NCBI RefSeq assembly: GCF_024679245.1
Contig: NC_090184.1
Location: 14,235,644 to 14,299,643 of the forward strand
Origin: Pseudorasbora parva
Taxonomy: Eukaryota > Chordata > Actinopteri > Cypriniformes > Gobionidae
Direction: 5' to 3'
DNA length: 64,000 nt
Under the pieces are notes generated by a model. It was not told where the DNA came from. It saw only the letters and a list, made by a program, of their open reading frames with translations, and did no database searches. Positions 26,386 through 36,979 of this stretch are shown here, piece by piece (position 1 is the stretch's first letter; each line of letters begins with the position of its first letter). A program made the translations under genes and the position numbers.

Positions 26386-27350
26386 AAAAAGGGGTACTTG
26401 TTCTGCTTCAATGACTACCATCCTGTGGCACTCACTACCATCGTCAAGAAGTACTGAGGCTCATCATGAGGCACTTCAAGACCCTGCTACCCTCGCTGCG
26501 GATTGCATATCGTCTTAACTGCTCCACTGATGATGCCATCTCCACCACACTCTGGCCCTCACCCACCTGGACGATAAGGACACCTACGTTAGAATGGCAA
26601 TCATAGACTTCAACTCAGCATTAAAAAAACACCGTCCATCAGCACCTGAATGGGAAGCTGAGACTGCTGGGCCTGAACACCTCCCTCTGCTGCTGGATCT
26701 TGGACTTTTTTATTTGGGAGACCTCAGTCAGGACTATGTGCTCAGTCCCGTCCTGATCACCCTGCTAACCCACAGCAGTGCAGCAGTGCACAGCCCCAAC
26801 CACATCATTAAGTTCACCAATGACAAGATAATGGTGGTCAGCCAGAATGATGAGCAAAGCACAAAGCAAGAGATGGGTGTAGATCGCTCTCCACTGTACA
26901 TCAATGACTCCCCCAATGGAGATCATCAATAACACAAAAGTCCACCTGGTGGAGAACTTCCCCTGGTCCCTCAACACCAGCTCCATAACAAAGAAAGCCC
27001 AGCAGAATATCTGCTTTCTGAGAAAGATGAGGAAGGCCCAGCTCCCACCACCCTATCTAGAGCATGCTGAGCAGTTGCATCCCTATCTGGTTTGGAAATT
27101 GCTCCGTCTCGGATCACAAGACCCAACAACAGATAGTGAAGACACCGGAGAAGATCATCGGAGTCACACACCGTCATACACATTTAGACCACACGCTGCA
27201 TCCAAAAAGCCACCAGCATCGTGACCACATCCACTCTTCACCCTCCTGCCATCTGGAAAAGGGTACCGAAGCATTCGGGCCCTGACATCCAGACTGTGGA
27301 ACAATTTCTTCCCACAAGCCATTCGACTCCTTAATGCAAAAGGTTTGGCC
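26386..27350 (+). pseudogene. LINE A 3' part, degenerate reverse transcriptase
   Basis: Pieces of reverse transcriptase are readable in shifting plus frames: CFNDYHPVALTTIV (about 26400), a TAPLMMPSPPHSG shifted form of the next motif (about 26520), VRMAIIDF-like (26588), NHIIKFTNDKIMV, LRKMRKAQLPPPYL (about 27010), then PIWFGNC and IVKTPEKIIGVTH (about 27075-27160). The end matches the usual C-terminus with FFPQAIRLLN-type text near 27310. Many frameshifts and stops: it is dead. L2/Rex1 type from recall. Confidence 0.7.
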
Positions 27351-27354
27351 TGAC

Positions 27355-27628
27355 ACACGCACGCACGTACGTACATACGTACACACACATACACACATAT
27401 CTTTGGGGAGACACTCAATAGATGTTTTTTATACTGTACAAACTGTATATAATATCCCCTTACACTAACCCTTCCTCTAAACCTACCCATCACAGAAAAC
27501 GTTCTGCATTTGTACATAAAAAATATATGAAAAAATCATTTTATATGATTTCTAAGCTTGTTTCCTCATGGGGTCTCAATTTGGGGACCTGTGTCACGCA
27601 CGCACACACACACGCCTGCACGCACGCA

Positions 27629-27665
<37 letters not shown>

Positions 27666-27700
27666 ACACTTTTTTATGTAAAAGCCACTTGACATAAAAG
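27355..27700 (-). repeat. Inverted copy of the 20330-20613 repeat with CA arrays
   Basis: 27412-27600 reads, in reverse, the same words as 20340-20580: CCTACCCATCACAGAAAAC, TTATACTGTACAAACTGTAT and GGGGACCTGTG. It is bounded by ACGTAC/ACAC-rich sequence at 27355-27400 and (CA)n at about 27600-27668. Confidence 0.75.
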
Positions 27701-27954
27701 ACACAAAGACAGATGGACAGATAACCTTGATAGATGTAACCTTAATGAGAATAAATTTCTTTCAAGTAGTGCTTACCATTCCAAAGTTAAGACAACATAC
27801 TCATTTATTGAGAGTGTCTGAACAGGATCAAAAAGAAAATAGTGTCTTAACTCCCAACCCTCTCCTAATTTAATGTGGGTTCATTATGCTGTGTTTGGAA
27901 TTAAGACTGACATTGTTTCCAGTGTAGGTAAGGATATGACATTATCCAGAGTAG

Positions 27955-28110
<156 letters not shown>

Positions 28111-28374
28111 CACGCGCTGCCGGTCACTGCTAAACTCACGGCCCTCTCATAAAATCTGAAGTGTAATGGCAGTGGCAGTGAATTTAACCATCTTTTTCCC
28201 TAATAAACAAAGCTAGAGAAAGACAGATGTGGATTTAATCAGCTTCTAGTGTGATTAAAAGTCCAACAATCCTGCATTAATTGACTAGAGTATAGTACTA
28301 AAAAAAAAATAAAACAGACCTCAGTAGGACGAAAATAAATCTAAGGCCCAAAAATATGTTGGGGATGTAAGTCA

Positions 28375-28510
<136 letters not shown>

Positions 28511-28559
28511 AACAACTGTACTTGCAAATAATATATTAATTAAATAAATGGCCACTGAA

Positions 28560-29130
28560 GTGTACTGTTATGACTGTTTCTTAACACACTTACAGTAAGT
28601 ACACTTATGTAACTGTTAAAAGTACAATTTGTAATATTGTTAAATTAACAGTTTTTCATTAGTAATACATTTTATATAATTGTTTTTAGAATATTTTATC
28701 ACACTTTAAAGAAGTACTTATTTTAATGTCAACTTCCCTTTTAAAGCACATGTAAAGTACTTGATTATAATTTTAGCTGTAGTGTTTTATTTGATATTAC
28801 ACGTAAAGTTAATATATTGTACTAATTCGCTAAGTACTGCGTCGTTATTACAAATATGCAGTTACAAATATACTTAACTAAATTAAATATAAATCACATT
28901 CAATTTTATTTTAGTTTGTCATAAATGTTTGCCAGTACATTCGACAGTACACTTTAACCATATTTTATATGTAATGATAACAACAAAAAAAACTATAATC
29001 TTAACTTCGACTAATTACATTTAATAAATATAAACCAAAATACATTTCAATTCAATTGCAACTGACATGCAATTAAGTGTCTCAAAACTTTACATTCAGT
29101 TTACACTTAAGTATATTATTTAAAGTATAT
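28560..29130. repeat. AAGTACACTTA-type dispersed repeat
   Basis: Repeated words (AAGTACACTTATGTAACTG, AAAGTACTTGAT, TACAAATATACTTAACTAAA) match the family at 15130 and 40970. No coding content. Confidence 0.45.
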
Positions 29131-29141
29131 CATATTCTTTT

Positions 29142-30250
29142 TTAAGGATTTGTTCACCCAAAATTTTTAATAACCCCATGATTATTCACCCTCAAGTCAT
29201 CCTAGGTGTATATGACATTCTTCTTTCAGATGAATAAATAAAGTTATTATTAAAAATGTCCTGTACAGAATACATGTGTGTGAATGAGAGGGAACCAAGT
29301 GGAACAGTGAGGTTACAGGGAGAAGAGGTAAAGAAGGTGCAGGACTTCGCTAAGAATCTGTACTCAGGATCAAACTGTACTTAGGATCAACAGTCCAGAG
29401 CAATGAGGAGTGTGGAAAAGAGGTGAAGAAGCATGCGCAGGCAGGTTGGAATGGGTGGAGAAAAGTGTAAGGTCTGTTGTGTGATAAAAATGAAAGGAAA
29501 GGTGTACAGAACAGTAGTGAGACCAGCGGTGTTATATGGTTTGGAGAAAGACAGTTGCATTGTGGAAAAGACAGGAGGAAGAGCTACAGGTAGCAGAGCT
29601 GAAGATGTTGAGGTTCTCTTTGGGAGTGACGAGGATGGATAGGATGAGGAATGAGTACATCAGATGTTTTGGAGACAAAGTTAGAGAGGCCAGGTTGAGA
29701 TGGTTTGGACATGTTCAGAGGAGGGAGAGTGAATACATCGGTAAATGGATGCTGAGGTTAGAGCTGCCAGACAGGAGGTCAAGAGGAAGACCAAAGAGGA
29801 GGTTTATGGATGTAGTGAAGGAGGACATGAAGGTAGTCGGTCTGAGAGCAGAGGTTACAGAGGATAGAAATAGATGGAGGCAGATGATTCGCTGTGGCGA
29901 CCCCTGAAGGGAACAGCCGAAAGAAGAAGAAGAAGATTAAAAATGTCCTGTCTCTTCCAAGCTTTATAATGGCAGTGACTGTTGCTCTGTTTATATAGTC
30001 CATAAAAATGCATCTATATCCATCATAACTGCTCCATAAGGCTCCAGGGGGTTAATAAAGGCCTTCTGAAGGGAATCGCCATGTTTGTGTTAAAAAAATA
30101 TCTATATTTAAAACTTTATAAAGTCAATTATCTAGCTTCCGGCCGATCGTTTTCCGTATTTTAACTTACGGAAAAAGTGTAGCGCCCGTGCCTCTCACAG
30201 ATAAAAATGCTCACACTACGTCTGACGAGCGTAACTGGTGTGCAAAGTCG
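29142..30250. mobile_element. TTAA element, second copy of the 7186 family, split by a retroposon
   Basis: Begins TTAAGGATTTGTTCACCC, continues TCATCCTAGGTGTATATGAC and, after the insertion, CTCTTCCAAGCTTTATAATG and GGGGGTTAATAAAGGCCTTC, the same order as at 7186-7800. The right end has decayed. Confidence 0.65.
29265..29935 (+). pseudogene. RTE-like LINE, 5'-truncated, with 16-bp target duplication
   Basis: The plus frame at about 29645-29907 encodes the C-terminal tail of a non-LTR retrotransposon: RCFGDKVREARLRWFGHVQR, then RSRGRPKRRFMDVVKEDM, ending RWRQMIRCGDP and a stop. The 3' end is GTGGCGACCCCTGAAGGGAA followed by a GAA repeat. Direct repeats ATTAAAAATGTCCTGT flank it exactly (29249-29264 and 29936-29951), the mark of target-primed reverse transcription. 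Earlier parts (29340-29640) are out of frame. The RTE assignment is from recall. Confidence 0.75.
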
Positions 30251-31370
30251 TCATACTATTTATAAAAGTATGCTAAAGTGTACTTTTCACAAGGGTATTT
30301 TTAAAGGTACTCAGTGAGAAAAGAAGTACTGTAGGGCAGACTTGATTTCTAATTTCTTTTTGAAATCTATAAGGATTTGATTGGATTGTAAAAAGAAGAA
30401 TTTCTTATAACTTAAAAAAGTTGCACATTTTAGTTTTAATATCATGTTTGGAATTTGACAAGTTTTGCTAGACTTGATTTGACTGGACTATATTAACTAG
30501 GCCTCAGTGTTTACTCAAACACTCAAAACTCCTCCACAGCACAACAACAGTCCAAGTTCATTTCAAGTTCTGGTTGAGATGTTGAGCCAGTGAACACGCC
30601 TAACAGCAGGGCAGAATATTCAGTTGCTGGAGTTATCTCAGACTTCATATCCAGTAGCGTCATGGTGAAGAAAGTGTTAAAAGTGTGGGACAGAGCAGGA
30701 ACAGAGGAGTGTGTGAGGAAGAAGGGGGGGGGGGGGGGGGGGGGGCAGACCGCTGGGGTTGATAGACTCCAGATGTGACTATTAGATAAACTCAAGGCAA
30801 GGGGTGTGTTTGTGAGTGTGTACATGTGTGCTAGTGTGGGTGTGTTTATGTTGCTAGCGGGACCCGATAGCGTCTGGGCTTTTCACGAAAAGGAAAAGCA
30901 GGATGGAGTGAGAAATCGGTGAAAGAGCAGACAAGAGTCGTTTTGGGAGTTTTGGGCATTTTCACCGTGTCTGAGAAATGCACAGCTGAGCTGAATTATC
31001 AGCTTTTTTTTTTTTTTGTATTTGCTCCCAGTTGCCTTCTTTCACGTCTACAAGAAATCCTTTTCATTTTGCCCTCCTAAAACCCAGACTGACTCGATCT
31101 CAAAGTCCACCCACATGCAGCAGTGTTCACACATAGCCGGTCATTGTCCGGCGTCCATTCACTCATATTGTGCTCTGTGCTGTCAGACAGCTGTTTCTTT
31201 GTACTCATACTGGCCTAGTGACAGCGCTTTAGTGCTGTAACCTTAAAGTATTGTGTGCTGGCCCAACATGCAGAACTTTCGCTTGATAATTGTATCTTTT
31301 TCAACATAGGTGGGACATGCAGCAAAATTTCTAAAATAAAGTTCTGCATTCTTCCAGTCAGGTCCCTTAA
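30250..31370. other. Intron 2, no supported gene
   Basis: Holds a G homopolymer at 30725-30745. 30850-31250 is repeat-free. Short frames here have no domain. Confidence 0.4.
30725..30745. repeat. Poly-G tract
   Basis: About twenty G in a row on the plus strand, able to form G-quadruplexes and prone to length errors in sequencing. Confidence 0.95.
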
Positions 31371-31500
31371 AGCTACACTGTAACGTTTCAAGTTTATTCT
31401 TAGCTAAAAACACTTAGCTCTTTCAAAAATATATTTGCTCATTAATGTATATTTACTTCTTTCACGTAATAAAGTCCCAATCATTTTCTCCATAGGGTAT
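31371..31500. repeat. AAAGCTACACTGT-type element end
   Basis: Starts TTAAAGCTACACTGTAACG and continues ACACTTAGCTCTTTCAAAAA and TTTACTTCTTTCACGTAATA. The reverse complement of the same order is found at 61400-61519. Confidence 0.6.
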
Positions 31501-31696
31501 TTTAAATTATAAATCTTCAAAAATAGACCTACTGTGTGCTACGAGATTGTTAAATAATTGTATATGCTTATTTTAATAATTGTGCTTAACAGCAACATTT
31601 CAGGTAAAAAACTGAATGACCAGTGATTCTGCAAAGAAATCTCCACCAATCAGAGGTGAGCAAATTGTACCGATATAGAACTCATTCAGTGCTCGC

Positions 31697-32357
31697 TTAA
31701 AGGGTTAGTTCACCTAAAAATCTAAATTATGTCATTAATTAATTACCCTAATGTTGTTTGACACCCGTCAGACCTCCGTTCATCTTCAGAACCCAAATGA
31801 AGATATTTCTGTTGAAATCCGATGGCTCCGAAAGGCCTTCATTGACACCAATGTCATTTTCTCTCTCAAGACCCATAAGGCACTAAAGATGTCGTTACAA
31901 AGTCAAATCTCACTACAGTGGCTCTACAATCATTTTATGAAGCGCCGAGAATAGTTTTGTGCGCAAAAAACACTAAATAACGACTTATAGTGATGGGCAG
32001 ATTTAGTTTCGAATGTTATGAATCAGCGTATTGATTCATGATTCAGATCGCGTGTCAAACCAAACTGCTGAAATCATGTGACATTGGTGATCCGAATCCT
32101 GAATCGATACTCTGATTCATAACCGTTTGAATCTTTATTTTGAAATCAGCCCATAAGTCGTTATTTAGTTGTTGTTTTTTTGCGCAGAGAGAGGAAATGA
32201 CATTGGTGTCAATGAAGGTCTTTCTGAGCCATCGGATTTCAACAAAAATATCTTCATTTGTGTTCCGAAGATTAACGGAGGTCTGATGGGTGTCGAACGA
32301 CATTAGGGTAAATAATTATTGACCTAGTTTTCATTTTTAGGTGAACTAACCCTTTAA
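31697..32357. mobile_element. TTAA-flanked element with long inverted repeats (661 bp)
   Basis: The two ends are exact inverse copies over 25 bp, starting TTAAAGGGTTAGTTCACCTA. The arms continue with TCAGACCTCCGTT, AATGAAGATATTT and AAATCCGATGGCTC on the left, mirrored on the right (32165-32300). TTAA at 31697-31700 and 32354-32357. A right-end fragment of the same family is at 58570-58672. Arms long enough to fold into a hairpin; no coding function. Confidence 0.85.
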
Positions 32358-35127
32358 TCCCACAAAGCACTGCAAATTATATAATAGAGTCAGTCTTCCC
32401 AAAGTGCTTTGAAATTATCTTAAAATAAGTTGTTTGTGGAAAAAAGTGTGTGTAACTGTATTAAATGTGCAGTTGTAGTAAGCCTATAATTCAAATCTTA
32501 AATCGTGTTTTCACAGCGGGAACTTTTCCCAGGAACTAGGAATTTTGGGGTTTTATTCGTGTTTTGACCGCAGGAACCAGGGTCTAAATAAAGTTCCGGG
32601 TACAAATTTCCCCCTCAATCGGGCCTTTTTGCGAGGTAGTGCTTTTTCAAAGTTCAGGAACTTTCAGGGACTTGGGCACTGAACTGATTGGTTGAGTTCG
32701 TGCAGCATTTTATTTCAACCTAAAAGTCTGTTGCGGCGCGTGCTGCAAGAGTTGTTTGCTATTTGAATCAACAATGGAGTTTAAAAAATCTGACCGATGG
32801 ACGGACGGCAAGGTTCCAGCTATTACGTTTATTTGCGGAGGATGAAATCCAGAGGGCTCTGAAAAGTCACACACAGTCCTACGTCACCGGACTAGAACTT
32901 TAATGGTACTTTAGACCGTGATGGAAACGCAGACAGCAGAAGGTCTGGGGGAAAAAGAGTTCCTGGGAAACAATTTCCTAGGCCAAATTGTTCTGGCTAA
33001 TTTCAGTGGAAATGGGGCCTTATATTAAAGGTGCAGTAAGCGATTTCTGAGGAACGCTGTTGAATGTAGATTGGACCAAGTGCCACTACACTTCGTGTCC
33101 ATAAAGATGGGGGAGCAGAGAGAGCGACAGGAAGATTTGAAAAAAAAAAAAAAAAACGCGTTGAAAAGAAAGAAAAAGGTCAGAGATATTACTGGAAAAA
33201 TTATCGGGCAAGAGCTTTAGGACCTAGCCTAATGTGGTCATACTCAATTCTAGTCAGAATATGAGTCTGAAACTGCTCCATTGAGCTGTGATTATGGGGT
33301 GTGTTTCAGCCGAACCAGGAAAGACCTAAATCGGATAGACCTACAACCAATCAGAGCAACAAAGTAACGCATTGTCAAATGTCAACAGAGCTCAACTGCA
33401 CTGTGTTGCCAAGTCTGCGTTTTTATCCGTGGGTTGTTTTCTATGTCCGCGGGTTTAAGAGACTATTATGTGATTTATAGACCCATGAGTGTGAATTTTA
33501 GCAGGCAACCTTGCCAAAATAACACACATTTTACATGTTTTTGTAAATGTTCCTTTTCAGCTGTATCTGGCCGTTCTTTGCCTTATTTAGTAATAATAAT
33601 TTTGTTTGTTTTATCTTTTTACTATCACTTATTTTTATTTTCTTATTGTATTCCTCATCTGTAAGATGCTTTGGATAAATATGCATAAGGCATTCTGGTC
33701 AGTCTGTGGCTAATAGAGGAAACACACATGCTCAGATTGTTTGATAATGATATGAAGTAAAACTGGCTTTTGGCATTAGTTCTCTTCTACATTTGATTCT
33801 CTTCAAATGATTTGACAGCAAACCTCCCTCCAGATGATGCAGGGTCCAACTGAAGCAATATTCTAAAAGCATAAATGGTCATTTTTTAATACACGTGCCT
33901 AATTTATTTCTGGTAGTCTACATGCTCCAAGCACAGGGCTGAGCAATTTTCCACAATTCCGGTCCCAACATTTATCTTGGCATAGTACCTTCCTTCTGCC
34001 ATTGAACAAATATATAATCCACATTAACCACAGAAATGCAACTCTTCGAAAGTGCACTTTTTCTTTATAAGTTTAGTGAAAATCCTGGTCAGGAAACGTT
34101 CTGGAATTCACATTACTTACATTGTGTTCTTAATTCAAGCTCTTGAAATATGCTAAATATTTCAGTCTAAAGGACCAGTCCTGAATATGGATATACTGTA
34201 TATAGTATATTGGTTAATTTATCTGGTTATTAAAATGATGACAGTCATTTAACACACGTTCTCAGATTACAATGATAGATGCTTTGGGTTTGGGTGAAAA
34301 TGTGCAATAATTTCAACACAAACGCAACAAAAAGTGAAATACTATTGCCTTTGACTCAGGATGGACTGGATAGAGGAAAACTATTCCAATAATCTGAGGA
34401 AGGAGAGGAAAAGCAGGAAATGAGTTGGAAAAATAAGAAGCAGGCAGATCCAGATTTCCTGTTTGGGTAGGAGTGGGTCGATGTAAATTTCAAGCCAGCG
34501 TTATAAGGACCCCATTGTGTGGCCCATTACACGGGGTCAGTTCTGTCCTCCCCACTCAGGACTCCGGCGATACGGGAAAAAACAGTGTTTAAAAAAATAG
34601 AGAGAGAAAGGAAACCGTAAAAATAAACGAGAAACAACCTCTGTGCAGGGACAGGAAAAGATATGCAGCACCAAAATGGCTTCCGCTATTTGCACACACC
34701 TCTTATTCCTCCCTATATTAATGTGCCAAATGTGGTCGTGAAAAATGGCAGAAAAGTCATCGTGTCACTCACAATGGCATTATTATATCATTCTTTTGTT
34801 TTCAATATTATTAATTTGGTGGCTTATGATGAGGGAATATTTTACAAATATATTTAATTTATTATTGTATTTTTTTTTTAGCAATTTGAAGTCATGTTGC
34901 AGTTTCTTTATACATTTATGGTTTCACTTTTACTCTCCAATGACATTAAATCTAATTTGTTGTAATCAAAAATCCCATTAATTTTCCTTAAAGGAATTTT
35001 CCAAAATTGTTCCAAACCTACATTGTAAAAAATAAAAACGGAAAATGTACTGGTAATTTTCTGCCAGTACATTATCCAGTAATTTTACGGAAATTTCTGT
35101 TAATCCTTAAATGTAACATTATTCCAC
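32358..35127. other. Intron 2, no supported gene; old transposon fragments
   Basis: 32505-33020 carries GGGAACTTTTCCCAGGAACT and related words, an old inverted-repeat element (right side near 32945-33015, GTTCCTGGGAAACAATTTC). 33027-33440 starts with the AAAGGTGCA end and contains an A tract at 33139-33156. 34340-34700 is unique-looking. 35025-35100 has TACTGGTAATTTTCTGCCAG-type short inverted repeats. Confidence 0.4.
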
Positions 35128-35800
35128 TGAAGAGGCGAGGTTGAGAACCCAAGTGCAGTCTCTTTTATTCAACTTAACTCAAAACATAAACAAAAACAAA
35201 GATTTGACTTGATTAAACTTGACATAGACTTGACTTGAGCTAAACTTAACTTGACTAACCATGACCAGAACTTAACTGACAGTGGTTTATACATACAACA
35301 ACTGACCAAGGCTACGTCTCAATCGGACCCCTAGTTCAGTAGTCAGGGGACTGATCAGGACATTAGTCAATGGGCTGACTCCCTGATCAGTGCCCTGACT
35401 ACTGAACTAGGGTGTGTAATGTTTAGTGTTATGATCGTGCTGGAGAAATAAAATGTGTTTATTCTTATACAAGCCTTGATTGTGATAAAGACAAGACCAT
35501 TACAGGGGGCTGATTAAGACACACCCCAAGACTATGACAAACATGAGGGCTTAAATACACAAGGGCTAATGACAAGACAAGGGACACCTGTGAACAATGA
35601 TCAACCCATAAACCAATGACAACATGACACAGGAACACGAGGCAGGAACACATAAGTGCATAGAGTCACATGACCAGGGAACACATGACAAAACCAGGAA
35701 GTGCATGAAACAACATGACAGTGAACATGATAAACTTAAAAAAACATGAAACATGAACCTACACCAAAACACCCTGTGACATTAAAACACAAACTAATGC
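35128..35800. repeat. Dispersed repeat region with 31-bp-arm hairpin
   Basis: GAGGCGAGGTTGAGAACCCA opens a region resembling a retroelement fragment. A hairpin lies at 35328-35412: CCCTAGTTCAGTAGTCAGG on the left and its inverse CCTGACTACTGAACTAGGG on the right, arms of about 31 bp with one mismatch. The class is unknown. Confidence 0.45.
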
Positions 35801-35807
35801 AATATGC

Positions 35808-36270
35808 ACTGTAAAAAAAAAAAAAAAAAAAAAAAAAATGTTGGTTAGTTTAACTTTAAAAAGTAAGTAACCTGGTTGCCTTAAAATTGTGAGATTATTG
35901 AAATAAAAAATTTGAGTTTATACAATGAAAGAAATTTGTTTAATAAATAAAAACTCAAAATATTATTGTATCTGAACCACATAAAAAAACTGATAAATCA
36001 TGAAAAAGCACTATTTGGCATGTTTCACTGTGTCATCAGAAATAAAACATACACAATTACCCAATATGCTTACAAAATCTTTAAATAATATTTTAATAAA
36101 GGTTGTCGAATCTCAAAAAATGTTCATTGTATAAACTTAAACTTTTAATTTCAATGAACTCAAAAATTTAAGGCAACCAGGTAACTTTATTTTCCCTTTT
36201 TCTTTTTTTTTCATATTTCTTCATATTTATACAGTATTTTTTGCACTATTTTTACAGACTTTTTTTTTAC
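35808..36270. mobile_element. CACTGTAAAAA-type element, copy 1
   Basis: Starts CACTGTAAAAAA with an expanded A tract (35813-35838), continues AGTAAGTAACCTGGTTGCCT and ends in AGGCAACCAGGTAAC and TTACAGTG. The left and right GGTTGCC/GGCAACC blocks are inverse copies. Other copies: 41543-43060, 60197-60572 and 60760-61550. Confidence 0.75.
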
Positions 36271-36289
36271 AGTGTACATGTACCTTTAT

Positions 36290-36484
36290 GGTTTCCATTG
36301 ACTTCCATTTTGGTGAAAAAAATACATGTAAGTCAATGGGGCAAATCAACTGTTTGCTTACTGACATTCTTTAAAAAATCTTCTTTTGTTTAGCAAAATA
36401 AAGAAATTCATACAGGTTTGGGACAACTTAAGGGTGAGTAAATGATGACAAAATTTACATTTTTGGGTTAACTATCCCTTTAAG
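36290..36484. mobile_element. 3' half of a TTAAAGGGATAG-type element
   Basis: Contains CCATTGACTTCCATTTTG, GTAAGTCAATGGGGC, ATTCATACAGGTTTGGGACA and ends GGGTTAACTATCCCTTTAA, the right half of the family at 7186. Confidence 0.65.
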
Positions 36485-36489
36485 TGATA

Positions 36490-36652
<163 letters not shown>

Positions 36653-36979
36653 TCTTGAGCTCTGATGCTGTTGAGAGATATTCTTCTGGAGAAACCACAG
36701 ATTAGAGGAATTTCAACTTTAAATAAATCATTAAATAATAATCATTAAATAAGTCAACTTCCAGTAATCAGGCAATTTAATGTTGCCATGAAAGTGTGAC
36801 CAGCTACTTACATTTTTGTATAATGTGTATCTGAATATTTTTAAATAAACTTTTTTGGGCTCCATTTCACATGGCCTTAACTACTATGCATCTAAATCAA
36901 ACAATAAATTAAAAAAAAAACTTATGTGTTCATATTGTATTGCAAAAAACACTTGCTTATATTGAGGTGGTATACAGGT

